Shown: piece by piece, positions 34,529-45,638 of the stretch | How positions within the stretch are numbered: position 1 is the first letter of the stretch | Layout of the letters: every line of letters begins with the position of its first letter | Source of the DNA: Anthonomus grandis grandis | Lineage: Eukaryota; Arthropoda; Insecta; Coleoptera; Curculionidae | Length of the DNA stretch: 64,000 nucleotides | Direction: 5' to 3' | Assembly (NCBI RefSeq): GCF_022605725.1 | Contig: NC_065563.1 | Span: 5,482,518-5,546,517 of the forward strand | Notes under the pieces: model-generated | Seen by the model: only the letters and a program-made list of their open reading frames with translations | Told to the model about the DNA's origin: nothing | Database searches by the model: none | Program-made: the position numbers and the translations under genes

Positions 34529-35951
34529 CAGAAAGGAGCAAGATAAAAGACTGTCCTTTTTAATGGATGTTGCTTAACCAAAACGCAGCCGAGTTCGTGG
34601 TGAGGTGAGAAAAAACAAGCCACATCGCATTGCAGTTAAATATTTCTTGATATCTACAGAAAAACAAAGACTACCTGTATGCTCCAAGTTTTTTGCTAAG
34701 TTGTTTAGGGTCGGTCAGCGAAGACTAAACACAATTGCTGACGGAATTTTATCTGGAATCAGGATCGTCGAGAAACGAGGAGGGGATCATCAAAAAATAA
34801 AAAAAACGTTTTTCGTAAAAATTTTTGAGACAAAGTTTAATCTAGGGTTTGGCTCTCTTGCTTCCGATACCTGTAACTATTGCGCTAGACTTAAAAGTGA
34901 AATTCAGTCTTGTGAAAATGGTGTTATCAAAGAAAGTTTAATTTCAAACTTCGTAATTCACAAAAAGAGAGCTAAAGCTTTCCATACTTTGATGAAGCAA
35001 ATCCCAGAAGCGAGCATAACGTACGTGTTTGACTTGCAACAAGTGCAAGCAATTCCCAAAGTCAGTATTAGTGAGGCTTTCTATTCCAGACAAATTTCAT
35101 TTTACTCTTTTTGTGTGACTGATGTTGCAACTAAAAACCCACATTTTTATGTCTGGAACGAGACACAAGCTGCAAGAGGTGCTCAAGAAATTTCTTCAGC
35201 TTTGATAGACTTGATTCGGTAACGCAAATTAGGCTTTTTGCGAACGGCTGCGCAAGCCAAAACAAAAACCAACACGTCATCCATGCCTTAACATACTGCC
35301 TACATAAAAAGTCCCCAAGAAACATAAAACAGACAGTAATATATTTCAGAGTTCGCGGCCACTCCTATTTACCTGCTGACAGGGTATTCGGTCGAGTTGA
35401 GAAACATCTAAGAAAAACTGAAGAGGTGTTAAGCCCCATAGCTTATATCAAAATTTACCAACAATACGGAATTGTCAGGGTTTTAGGCGAAGACTAGACT
35501 CCTTAAAAACTACAAAGATCTCAGAGAAATACTGAAAAAAATTGATGGAATTAGTGACATGAAAAGAATATTTTTACAAAAAATTATAAAAAACAGCTAC
35601 GTTGATATTAAGATAAAACTTGAGCCTACCTATATGTTTGACGACGCTTCGAAGCACCCAATGGCAATAACAAAATAAGGCCAAACTATGATAAGGGATA
35701 TGCAGGATCGCTGTAACATACCACTGGTAAATAACATCAAAGAAGAAAAGAAAACTGATGTGCGAAAGCTGCTTTGTGCAAGATTTGGACAAGACAGCAT
35801 TTGGGAATTTAAAGTCCCGCTTTCTTCGCTCTTGTTTTTTGATCATGCCTTAAACACCACGGCGAAACCAGAAGCTCAAATTCCGGATCCTGCAGATGAT
35901 GTAGGTGAAGAAAATCCCATGTGCGACTGCCTCGAAGAAGACCCTAACTAG
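34010..35951 (+). pseudogene. Transposase of DNA transposon 2 (unnamed DDE-like family)
   Basis: Exons with basic sequence (RKRQRQKTKREMDYEKR, QYFKKHPNKAKRKVFYKPD) lead to the ORF at 34605-35222. That ORF has KPHRIAVKYFLISTEKQRLP, VCSKFFAKLFRVGQRRLNTI, KFNLGFGSLASDTCNYCARL, TYVFDLQQVQAIPKVSISEA and FYVWNETQAARGAQEISSAL. After shifts: GFLRTAAQAK in one frame covering an FANGCASQNKN reading, VRGHSYLPADRVFGRVEKHL and KLLCARFGQDSIWEFKVPLS, ending in an acidic tail. Likely catalytic acids are in FDLQ, FANG (D expected, N present) and the ADRVFGRVE region; this is my inference. Three or more frameshifts. Confidence 0.65.
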
Positions 35952-36806
35952 GAACATTACACTAGTTATTAACATTAGTATTATTTTGAAGTTTGTATTT
36001 TTCGAAGAAATTAAACAAAAACAAAAAGAAACATATTCCTGGTACTTAGTTGACATTTTATCCTTAAAGTCGATTAATTTCACTACCAACACCAGTTTTT
36101 TGTAAAACGAATAAATTGGAACAAACAGCAGTATGTCCAATTTTGAACGAAACAAAACGAATTTTATACATTGTTACGAATCAACACGCTTTAAGTCCAA
36201 ACATTTTTTCGATTTTTCCAGATTTTCTAATAAATATTGATTTAACTGAGATAACTTAATGGGTTTTTATGTTAATTTCTATCAAAACAACTCCATGTTG
36301 TAAAAATATATAGCAGGGTTTAAAAGAAAATCGTTTTTCGTCAATACCCAAAAAAGTATTTTTTGGACAAAATGCGATTTGAAAAGTTGCTCCTCAAATA
36401 TAGTAGCTAATAGATCTGTATGTTATGATTAGACCTATTGGATTAACACTAATAAAAGTATTAGTTTAGTTGTATTTGTAAAATTAATTAATATCTTATA
36501 GATTTTATACTTGTACATAAATTTAAAACATTCAGTAGATAATATTTTCAGTTCTATTAGTTCGATTATTTATGTTTAGTGTGGGAAAGTAAAAGCAAGC
36601 AAAGTAAATACCACTTGAAGCGTAAAGAATGCAACCCAAGCGTTGGGATCAGGCCATGACTGAGAGTGTTTATGTTATTAAAAAGACCCTTTATTTTTTG
36701 ACCACGAAATGTAGGAAGGCAGAATAAATCGAACGTTAAAAGTAAAGCACAGCGTTTTATTGAATCGGTCGTAATAATTCAGAAGTGAGGTTGTCCGCGT
36801 TTTGTA

Positions 36807-37845
36807 ATGAGTTCGTCGGACAAAAGTGAGTTTTCGGATAACGAAAGTGCCTTGTTGGTGTCTAAAAAGCGCCGTTTAAAATATCACACGGATAAAAACA
36901 ATGAAACTCGGAAAACACGTCGGGAAAGTAATAATTCCCCTAGTTCAGCGTCAGAGGATGAAGGAGATGTGCGAGAAACGCGTAAGATCGCAAAAAAAAC
37001 GGCGAATTGAGGAATTTAATTTCCGCGAAAGTGTGTGAAATTTTGGAACAATTTAAATCTCAAGCAGAGAAAGACCAAAATTTATTAAATAATTCTCATT
37101 CAACTGAGATGCCTCCCAGCTCAAATTCAAACCTAACTAAGATTGATATTGTGCCAATGTTTGACCCAGAGGTTGGGGATGTGAACTCATCAAATTGGCT
37201 CAACAAAATTGACCAACTAGGAGCTACCCACAGTTGAAGTGATGTAACAAAAGCATATTTTCTCCAATCCAAGCTCTCAGGTATTGCTAAAATGTGGTAC
37301 AATCGGACTATAATAAAACCTGGGATGAATGGAAAGCAGCTCATTTACGTGCGTTCCCATCGCACGAGAATTATGTTGATACCTTAAAGAAAATGCTGGA
37401 GAGGAAAAAGAATAATAGTGAAAGCATGATACACTACTATTATTCAAAGTTTTTGTTAATAAGAAAGTGTGAAATTTCGGACTACAATGCCGTGTCATGC
37501 ATTATTGACGGTCTACCCTTAGAATATCAAGGGACCGCGAAGTCCGGAAACTTTAAATCAGCCGACGAACTTTTCCAAGAATTTTTGTGCAAGATAGTGT
37601 CCCATCATGAAAAACCATCCGATGCAGATAAAAATAGTTTGAAGTGCCACATATGTAAGAAATCGGGGCATATGTCAAGAAATTGTTTCCTTAAGCCAGG
37701 AAGCTTCATGAATAACAAAACTCATTCATACCAGGCTGCCTCATTTTTTGGAGGACGACCAAAGATCAAGGAATGTAGCCATTGTAGTCGAAAAGGACAC
37801 AATAAGGACGAATGCTGGCACTTAAACTCGGCTGTAATTTTAAAT
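36807..37845 (+). pseudogene. Gypsy-A gag
   Basis: ATG at 36807 gives a charged N-terminus (MSSSDKSEFSDNESALLVSK). Frame changes at about 37010 and 37235 lead to PMFDPEVGDVNSSNWLNKID and ORF 37294-37869 with TWDEWKAAHLRAFPSHENYV and YYYSKFLLIRKCEISDYNAV. It carries two CCHC knuckles, CHICKKSGHMSRNC (about residue 117) and CSHCSRKGHNKDEC (about residue 160). Two frameshifts. The start lies 31 bp after the LTR. Confidence 0.85.
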
Positions 37846-37849
37846 TTAA

Positions 37850-38840
37850 TTTTTTTTCTAATAATTTAACACTACATTTTGTAGATAGTTCTATCGCCAA
37901 TATTGAGGTCATTATTGGAAAGCCAATTATAAACCATAAAAACATAATATTAACTATTCAAGAAAATAGTGTAATTTTAGATAAAATTAAAAATAAACAA
38001 GTTTTTCTATAGTTTTGGAAGAAAATATATTGAGCCACATTCTACAGCTATTGTGCCTGTAAATACAAATACTGAAAAATGTTTGTTTATTAAATCATCA
38101 GAGTTCAACGAATTTAATTTATTTTGAAATTAATTTAGAAAAGTGCGAACCAGTTTTTTATAAGCCTTATAGGTATTCTGAAAACGAAAGAGCCATTATT
38201 CGTGAGAAAGTCAAGGATATGTTGGAAAATGGAATAATTAGAGAATCTTATTCCAGTTTTTCAAGCCCGGCTATTTTAGTAAAAAAAGAAAAAATGGCGA
38301 TTTTAGACTAGCAATAGACTATAGAAAATTAAATTCGTTGACTGTTGACAAACAAAGATATCCTCTTTCACATAAAAGAAATCAAATTGGCCGTCTTCGA
38401 GGGAAGAAGTATTTTTGTAGTTTAGATATGACTCAAGGGTACTATCAAGTACCAGTGGAGGAAAATAAGTAAAACAGCATTTGTTGCACAAGAGAGGCAA
38501 TACCAATTTTTGCGAATGCCATTTGGGATCGCTAACGCTCCAGCAACATTTCAAAGATTATTAAATAATTTATTTTCAGATGTTCTTTGTTATAATAACA
38601 TTAGTATTTATTTTGATGATATTTTAATATCCTCAGAAACAATTGAAGAAGCCCTTGAATTTTTAGAACCCGTTTTTAAAAAACTACGTCAAGCAAATAT
38701 AAAATTAAACGTAGAAAAATGTTTTTTCTTTGAGACCACCATAGGTTACGAAGTAAGTCAACAAGGAATTCGTCCTGGACCAAATAAAATAACGGCTGTA
38801 TCCAACTTTCCTGTGCCTAAAAATTTATATGGGTATTTAT
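37850..38840 (+). pseudogene. Gypsy-A truncated protease and reverse transcriptase
   Basis: The protease catalytic DSG is missing. Gag runs straight into its C-terminal end (NIEVIIGKPIINHKNIILTI, 37895-37970), so about 200 bp were deleted. RT follows: YKPYRYSENERAIIREKVKD, NGIIRESYSSFSSPAILVKK, SLDMTQGYYQVPVEEN (first Asp), LRMPFGIANAPATFQRLLNN and ISIYFDDILISSETIEEALE (FDD box at about 38610). Two frameshifts. Confidence 0.88.
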
Positions 38841-38869
38841 AAGGCAGTTTTTAGGGTTAACATCTTATT

Positions 38870-39425
38870 TTAGAAAATTTATTAAAAATCATGCTATCAT
38901 TGTATCTCCGTTAACTAATTTACTAAAAAAAGTATCTTGTGGCAATGGACATTTGTAGAAATAAAGTCCTTTGAGAAAATAAAAAAACAGTTAACCTCTA
39001 GACCTTTACTTAGCGTATATAACCCTGATATTGAGACTGAATTACATACAGATGCAAGTAACAAGGGCATTGCGAGTATCTTGCTTCAAAAACATGAGAA
39101 TGTATTCAAACCTGTTATGTATTATAGTCGTATGACTAATAAAAATGAAAAAATTTACTATTCTTATGAATTGGAAACTTTAGCGATCGTAGAGTCGATT
39201 AAAAGATTTCGTATTTATTGAACGGTTGTTCATTTTACTACAACACAATCTGTTACATAATAACAGATTGTGCTGCAGTACGATCAAGTTTCAGTAAGCG
39301 TGATTTATTGCCTAGAGTTGCTAAATGGTGGCTGGCAATTCAGGATTTTGATTTTGAAATAAAACATAGGGCAGGAGAAAAAATGAAGCATGTAGACGCT
39401 CTTAGCAGGAATATTTTAAATCCCA
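38870..39425 (+). pseudogene. Gypsy-A RNase H
   Basis: SFEKIKKQLTSRPLLSVYNP, ETELHTDASNKGIASILLQK (first acid), YSYELETLAIVESIKRFRIY (Glu), ITDCAAVRSSFSKRD (third acid), RVAKWWLAIQDFDFEIKHRA and HVDALSRN. The domain spans two overlapping ORFs with a frameshift at about 39221. Confidence 0.9.
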
Positions 39426-40200
39426 ATTTATTAATTATAGGCTTCGGTGACTGGTTCTTGTGCATTCAGCTTCAAGATGATACGCTTAAAACAATTATTA
39501 ACAAACTAAAAGAAAAAGATTGCGACCAGCAAATAAAAAGTACTTATGTTCTTAAAAATAGTAGGCTGTATAGAAAGACAATTGACGGTATTGATAAATT
39601 GGTTATTCCAAAGTCAGCATGGTTTAATATCTTAAGAAAATATCATGATGATATTGGCCATATTGGTTTGAGGAAATGTGACACTTTATGACTTTAATTA
39701 AGAGTAAATTTTGGTTTTAAGGTATGACAAGGTTTATTAAAAAATATGTTAAAAATTGCTTAGATTGTGCTTACAAAAAAGATCAATATGAAAAAAGAGA
39801 GGGGTTTCTACATCCTATAGATAAGCCAGTTATGCCAATACACACTTGGCATATTAATCTTTTGGGTCCGTTCAACAGGATTTCCATACATATTAATGAT
39901 CGTAGATTCCTTATCAAAATTTTTGTTGGCAAGATCTACTAAAACAACAGGTTCAAAAGAAGTTATATATATTTTAAAGGACCTTTTTAGTTTATTTGCA
40001 GTACCTAAAAAAATTATCTCTGATCGTGGCAAGGCATTTACCAGCAAAAACTTTAATCATTTTTCCTTACAGTATCAGTTTAAGCACATCTTAAATAGTG
40101 TCTCATCTTCCCGATCCAACGGTCAAGTCGAAAGGTACAATCGGACCCTAGAATCTGCAATTAATGTTAGCATAAATAATGAAAGTGAGTGGTAATTAGT
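39426..40200 (+). pseudogene. Gypsy-A integrase
   Basis: HDDIGHIGLRKC and YVKNCLDCAYKKDQYEKR form the HHCC zinc site. HINLLGPFN is the first catalytic position, with Asn where Asp is expected. ISDRGKAFTSKNFNHF carries the second Asp and RSNGQVERYNRTLESAINV the Glu. Frameshifts at about 39690 and 39920. After SEW-stop the expected WxxxxP region is cut short by an A-rich block. Confidence 0.88.
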
Positions 40201-40249
40201 ACTACCTGATGTGTGGGGAATAAATAACACTGTACATGCTATACAAAAA

Positions 40250-40517
40250 GAAGTAAAATAAAAAAAACTGAACTCAAAAGAGCATTAAAAAAAATAAATA
40301 AAAACTGAGCCGAAAGGGGCATAAAAAAATAATAATAGAGCTCCATGAAGCATAAAACACAATCTAAGAATATAAACAAAAATATTTAAATTAAACAAAA
40401 TATAAACAATTTATAAAATATTATACAAAATATGTACTACCACTTTTGGTTTCACAGGTCTGGTAATCCAAAAATTCGGCAGAAGACGAGGACGTCTAAG
40501 TGAACATGATGGCCGAA
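40250..40517 (+). repeat. A-rich imperfect repeats and Gypsy-A 3' internal end
   Basis: Three degenerate copies of a GAGCYNNAARRGGCATAAAAAAA-like unit, each under 30 bp, lie at about 40268-40350. A long A-rich run follows to 40430. The last 80 bp read GLVIQKFGRRRGRLSEHDGR, the usual basic end of a Gypsy polyprotein, immediately before the 3' LTR. Confidence 0.55.
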
Positions 40518-40625
40518 TGTTACGGATATTTCCTACCTGGATATCAAAATAGTGTCTGAATATCAAAATAGACGTAAAGATGTCGTCCTCGACATCTTCA
40601 CGTCTTCGAAACCAGTGGGGGAGTA

Positions 40626-40869
40626 TGTAACACCCATAGTAGGCCCGACACTCCGGCCTGAGTCCGCATATAAGTCGCCGTCGCGACAAAGGCTATAGAA
40701 AAACAATAGTACAGAGAGCGAGTGCCGACGAGTCAACGGTGGCAATCGCGACGCGACAATCGATACGTTTTTTTTTAGTTTAAACTTAGTTTTAAGACTG
40801 GCATTTGTATTTTCCCGCAGAAAAGAATTAAATAATTTTTGTAAGAGGAAGTAGTTTTATTTCCTTCTT
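40626..40869 (+). repeat. 5' LTR of Gypsy-B
   Basis: Starts TGTAACACCCATAGTAGGCC and ends TTTATTTCCTTCTT. It differs from the 3' LTR at roughly a dozen positions, excluding the MITE. Confidence 0.85.
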
Positions 40870-41204
40870 ATAAGTGGCGCACCAGCTAGGGCCTGTGTTG
40901 TGAGAAACGTTTAAGAGTATCGGGTTACGCGAAAACATAAAGGACAGCTACAGAGTGAACATTTTGTATCATTATACAAAAATTCAGACTGCAACCCTGT
41001 TTGATTTTAATTGTTTTTTTTGGACGCTCGGTGTAGTGATGTAGACATCTGAACATTTATTGTGCGGTACGTTTTGTGCAAATGTGCCAACAAAAATATT
41101 GAATTATACTACAGGATGGATAAAATTAGATGGTTTTACTATAAATTACTTGAAATAAGAAAATATACATATTTAAGTATATTCAGATTATTAAGGTAAG
41201 CTGC

Positions 41205-41790
41205 ATGAACCATTTAAATAAAGAAAAGTCTACAGATGAAAGCTCGCTTGCAACTAGCAGTTTAACTGACAGGGTTATCTCTAGAAGTTTAAGTAAACAG
41301 TTAAAAATGACTGACTCTGGAGAAAAGCTAGTAACATTGACCGAAGCTCAGTTTGAGGCTCTGCTTTCAAGAATAGGCAAAGTAAACTTACAACCCGAGG
41401 GAAATTTTGCTTCTTGCCCCTCTAGATTTTCTGGTTGTAAGGATAGTGATGTTAATGCGTTTATAGATGCTATACAAACGTATAAACAGTGTTTGAATGT
41501 ATCTGACGCAAACGCTATACGTGCGCAAAGCTTTTGGACCTAAGAAACCTGCGTATAAAGTGTATAGAGAACTTTTTTCAAAAGAACAAGATGTAAAAAC
41601 ACCTAGTGACATTTTTATTTATCAAGCTCGTGTTATTTTGTCTCAGCTTGATAAAAACACTTTAACTGAACAAACACAAATCGACATGACTTACGGACTT
41701 CTTAACAAAAGTGTTCGTGAGAGTGCCGCGTGATAAGGTCACAAGCTTTGCTGACTTATTACGGGAGTGCCGCCTTGTCGAAGAGACATT
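41205..41790 (+). pseudogene. Gypsy-B gag remnant
   Basis: ORF 41205-41543 has EKLVTLTEAQFEALLSRIGK and FASCPSRFSGCKDSDVNAFI. The next ORF has KPAYKVYRELFSKEQDVKTP and ARVILSQLDKNTLTEQTQID. It continues as SFADLLRECRLVEETFSDRF, the usual gag end, at about 41745-41800. Zinc knuckles and the protease catalytic site are absent: the frame jumps directly to the protease tail. ATG at 41205 could be upstream of the true start; another lies at about 41309 (MTDSGEKL). Confidence 0.75.
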
Positions 41791-41799
41791 TAGTGACCG

Positions 41800-43011
41800 T
41801 TTTGAGATTAAAAAGACTTCTGAAGACACTTGCCGTTGAAATTGAAGGTCGAAGCTTCTTAACAACAATAATAGCACTACCAAACGCAAACAAAACCTTG
41901 TTAGGATTAGATTTTGTCTCTGATGCACAGTTATTTTTAGATTTTACCCAACAGACGTGGAACTTTGCTCATGAACCAGATATTAAACATTATCTTATAT
42001 TTGAAACAGAAAATGTAAAATCTACAGACATCACTATGACTATTGAGATTTTGTCTTTAAACTTGTTACGTGCAGACAAAGGTACAATGCTTGCCAAGGA
42101 ACAAAAGCAACAATTATCCAAGTTACTCAATGACTATGAACATATCTTTGCTCTAGGGGGAGAGCCAACCCCCTATGCAGAGCATTGCATAGATACAGGT
42201 AACCATGCACCAATTGGTGTTTCTCCATACCGAATGACCCCAGCAAATCGAGAAAAGCTTCGTCAGGAGATAGATATGCTTCTTCAGGAAGGGATTATAG
42301 AAGAATGTGAATCAGCTTGAATCTGCGCCTCTAGTTCTTGTGCCAAAAAAGGATAGAGGTACCCGCCTCTGTATTGACTTTCGAGCATTAAATGCCATTA
42401 CTGCCCCCGTATCTTATGCCTTACCAAGGATAGATGACCTATTGCATTCTACTAGGAAAACGTACTTTATGTCAATCCTGAGACCCCATTTGAGATCTGG
42501 TTATCACCAGGTAACAGTACGGTCTGAAGATCGCGATAAAACATCGTTTGTAACGCCATTTGGAACCTACCGGTACCTAGTAATGCCGTTTGGACTGCGG
42601 AACGCTCCTGCGACGTTCCAAAGGCTAATGGATCGGTTCAGAAACGGACTTCCTGATGTGCTGTTATTGGCGTATCTTGACGATATTTTTATTTTATCAG
42701 AGACCTTTGACAGACATTTAAGTGATCTACAATGTGTGTTTGACCGCCTATTGATGTTTAAACTACGTGCCAAGCGTGAAAAATGTACTTTTGCCAGTAC
42801 ACATGTAAAGTACCTTGGGCATTATATTACTTCAGATGGAATACAGGTTGATCCTGAGAAAACAACCGCCATTAACAACATGCCACCACCCCAGAATGTG
42901 AAGCAAGTTCAATCCTTTTTACAGAGTTGTTCTTCGTACCGCAGGTTTATTGATAAATTTGTTGAGTTATCTAGACCATTGAGCAATCTCCTTAAAAAGC
43001 AGGCGACATGA
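41800..43011 (+). pseudogene. Gypsy-B protease tail and reverse transcriptase
   Basis: ORF 41730-42320 contains ALPNANKTLLGLDFVSDAQL (the end of the protease) and TPYAEHCIDTGNHAPIGVSP, then a REKLRQEIDMLLQEGIIEE segment. RT continues in 42307-43011: LVLVPKKDRGTRLCIDFRAL, YLVMPFGLRNAPATFQRLMD and LLAYLDDIFILSETFDRHLS (YLDD box), with YLGHYITSDGIQVDPEKTTA in the thumb. One frameshift at about 42315; the usual SxxDLxSGY is altered to SILRPHLRSGY. Confidence 0.9.
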
Positions 43012-43480
43012 ACTTGGGGACCGGAGCAACAAAACGCATTTGAAGCACTTAAAGATGCCCTCACCAATGCCCCCGTACTACATCAAAACGACGGTACAAA
43101 ATACTACATATTACGATTTGATGCATCATTCATACGCCCTGGAAGCGCTGTTTTGCTTCAAGGTGAAGGCGCAGAAGAAGATCCCATAGAATATGCCAGC
43201 AGACTGTTAACGTCAGCCGAGAGAAACTATTCAACTACGAAGCGTGAGGTCTTAGCGGTAGTTTGAAGCCTGACTAAATTTCCTGGTTACCTGGATACTT
43301 CTTCTGTTATTATAGTAACTGATCATCAGCCATTAAAATGGTTATTAACTATCAAAACACCAACGTGACGTTTAGCCAGCTGGGCACTTTTAATCCAAAG
43401 CTATAGCCTTAAAATTGAATATATGCCTGGAGCAAAATGTTTTGGCAGATTTGCTGTCAAGACCAAATTGTGAGCATGAT
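43008..43480 (+). pseudogene. Gypsy-B RNase H
   Basis: QNAFEALKDALTNAPVLHQN, YYILRFDASFIRPGSAVLLQ (Asp), PIEYASRLLTSAERNYSTTK, KREVLAVV-stop (Glu), IIVTDHQPLKWLL (Asp) and SYSLKIEYMPGAKC. Stops at 43016, 43265 and 43367 interrupt it. Confidence 0.87.
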
Positions 43481-43489
43481 ATTACTATA

Positions 43490-44868
43490 GACACTACTTG
43501 CGACATGAGAATGGAGCAGCAAAAAGATCCCGAGTTAAAAAAAATAATGGACAGCTTTTAAGTTGTTGATAGTGATGATTATGCACGCTGGACTTCTAGA
43601 GGATACATTATGAGTAGTGGTGTAATCTACAAATATGCTGATGATGAAGCCGAAGATGCTCAATTAGTGGTACCATCCCATGAGCGGTCCAGGATTTTAC
43701 AAGAGCATCACGACGCTCCCACTGCTGCGCATTATGGCGCTGATCGCACATATCAACGCATCTCTCGACGTTATTACTTTGTTGGTATGCGTGAGTTCAT
43801 TAAAGATTATGTCAAAAATTGCCCAGAATGTCAGCGTTATAAGGCTTTAAATCAGAAACCAGCCGGCTTAGCGCAGACGCCAGCATATAATCAAAGATTT
43901 GAGGTTTTATCCATAGACTGGTTTGGTCCTTTACCGGAAAAATTATTTGGGGCAACAGTGGATTTTTATTGTGGAAGATACTTCGATCAAGTGGGTTGAG
44001 TTATTTCCATTAATCAAGGCAACCTCTGAGGAATGTGCTGTGAAGGACTCTCATCAATGAAATTTTTCTAAGATTTGGACTTCCCCGAAGACTGGTCTTT
44101 GACAATGGTGTGTCCAATTTGTATCACATGTTATGCAACAGGTTTCTGATCTTTTGGGAATCAAGCAAAACCTCACACCACTCTATCATCCTGAAGCCAA
44201 TATGGTCGAAAGGAAAAACCGCGATCTTAATCCAAGGTTAGCAATACTAGTAGGAGAAAATCATACTGCGTGGGCTGAGAAACTTCCAAGTATACGATTT
44301 GCCATGAGTAGTGCTAAGTGTCGATCAACGGGTTATAGTGCGTCGTACTTGAACTTTGCTCGCGAAATGAGAACCTTGGATGAGGTTACTTGTGATATGC
44401 GTTCTATTCCTGAAAATGACTTTGTATCAGAAATTATTTCATATCTGCAACGTGTACGCTGACTGAAGCCAAGAGTATTAATGAAAAGTGCCAAGACAGA
44501 AAAAGAGGTATGCAGACCTAAGAAGAAATCCGACACTTAAATTCGAAGTGGGAGATAAGGTGCTTGTTAATAGGCATACCAAAAGCAACGTGGAGAAGCA
44601 CACCTCCTCAAAATTTGACCCCAAAACAGATGGACCATATGTCATTATTATGAAAATATCTGCCACTTCTTACCAGATTGCAACCGTGGACACACCAGAG
44701 CAACCGTTAGGTACATACCATTGTAGTGCCCTTGTTAAGTTCCAGGGAACCGAAGATGTTACGCCTGTAGTCCCTATACGTAAAAGAAGCAGACCCAAAA
44801 AGAAAATAACAAATGCTGCTGGTTCCTCGACATCTTCACGTCTTCGAAACCAGTGGGGGAGTATGTAA
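43490..44868 (+). pseudogene. Gypsy-B integrase and C-terminal region
   Basis: ORF 43610-43999 has QEHHDAPTAAHYGADRTYQR and YVKNCPECQRYKALNQKPAG (zinc site), then LSIDWFGPLPEKLF (first Asp). ORF 44133-44462 has NLTPLYHPEANMVERKNRDL (Glu). The middle Asp region around 44090 is damaged (VFDNGVSNLYH). ORF 44488-44868 gives the chromo-like end: RYADLRRNPTLKFEVGDKVL, FDPKTDGPYVIIMKISATSY, YHCSALVKFQG and a basic tail. Its last codons overlap the polypurine tract. Confidence 0.88.
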
Positions 44869-45633
44869 CACCCATAGTAGGCCCGACACTTCGGTCTGAG
44901 TCCGCATATAAGGCGCCGCCGTGACAAAGGCTATAGAAAAACAATAGTACAGAGAGCGAGTGCCGACGAGTAGTGTTGTAAAAATCCGGATTAATTCAAT
45001 TCCGGACAGTTTTGATTCGGATGAATTGAAAATTCGTTTTTTTCATCCGCTCGATGTCTCGCCCGTTCGGCAAATTATGTCAAGGTTCGGGCTCGATGCT
45101 CGACCGTCCGATAAACGTTTTTTATAGCTGTTTTTTGAATATAAGATATGCATTATGCAACCCATTAGACATTTCATTTTTACATGATGTTAAAACTAAA
45201 ATAGCTAATTATGTATGTAATAAATCAAGTGTATTTTAAACGATGCAAAATGTCAATACGAAAATGCTTTGTTGCCGATTGCCGGGTTATTTGTCCGGAC
45301 GATTTAATTCGGATTCTGTAGCCGGTGGAACGTGGAACTTCGTGCAAGCTCATACAATTATTTCATCGTCGGGCTAACGGACGGCGGGCGTGTATCCGGA
45401 CGATTTAGATATCCGGATTGATTCGGAATAATTTGATATTCGGATTGAACGGACGATTAATCCGGACTCTTTGCATCACTACCGACGAGTCCAACAGACA
45501 ACGGTGGCAATCGCGAGGCGACAATCGATACGTTTTTTTTAGTTTAAACTTAGTTTTAAGACCGGCATCTGTATTTTCTCGCAGAAACGAATTAAATAAT
45601 TTTTGTAAGAGGAAGTAGTTTTATTTCCTTTTT
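44864..45633 (+). repeat. 3' LTR of Gypsy-B, split by a MITE
   Basis: LTR sequence 44864-44970 and 45490-45633 joined around a 511-bp insert; begins TGTAACACCCATAGTAGGCC. Confidence 0.85.
44971..45481. mobile_element. hAT-type MITE
   Basis: 511 bp with inverted ends TAGTGTTGTAAA...CACTA sharing TCCGGATTAAT. It is flanked by the perfect 8-bp duplication CCGACGAG (44963-44970 and 45482-45489). TAGTG ends and 8-bp targets are characteristic of hAT elements. No ORF of interest. GC-rich CCGGA motifs recur inside. Confidence 0.85.
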
Positions 45634-45638
45634 ATAGT

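Larger units (their letters stand above)
33566..36395 (+). mobile_element. DNA transposon 2 with GAGGAGCAACTTTTCAAA ends
   Basis: Terminal inverted repeats of about 35 bp begin GAGGAGCAACTTTTCAAA and share GCATTTTGTCCAAA. The flanking 4-bp duplication is AAAT (33562-33565 and 36396-36399). It is 2830 bp long, inside the Gypsy-A 5' LTR, so younger than it. It encodes a spliced, multi-exon transposase of the same unnamed family as DNA transposon 1, though the termini are unrelated. It contains a 274-bp tandem duplication. Confidence 0.85.
33519..36776 (+). repeat. 5' LTR of Gypsy-A, split by DNA transposon 2
   Basis: LTR sequence is 33519-33565 plus 36400-36776, about 424 bp in total. The second piece matches 45639-46050 apart from the palindromic insert there. 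Strong shared blocks include CAACCCAAGCGTTGGGATCA. Confidence 0.88.
40554..45633 (+). mobile_element. Gypsy-B LTR retrotransposon inserted in the Gypsy-A 3' LTR
   Basis: Flanked by ATAGT (40549-40553 and 45634-45638). LTRs: 40626-40869 and 44864-45633, the latter containing a MITE. A primer-like TGGCGCACCAGCTAGGG follows the left LTR and a GTGGGGGAGTA polypurine tract precedes the right. Unusually, 72 bp precede the 5' LTR inside the insertion: 32 bp of filler and 40 bp identical to the element's own sequence before its 3' LTR (44824-44863). Confidence 0.85.

Noticed and set aside
40411..40745. Minus-strand ORFs with MSRRRLICGLRPECRAYYGC, repeated at 44670-44927
   Set aside because: They arise from Gypsy-B LTR sequence in antisense; the repetition reflects the two LTRs.
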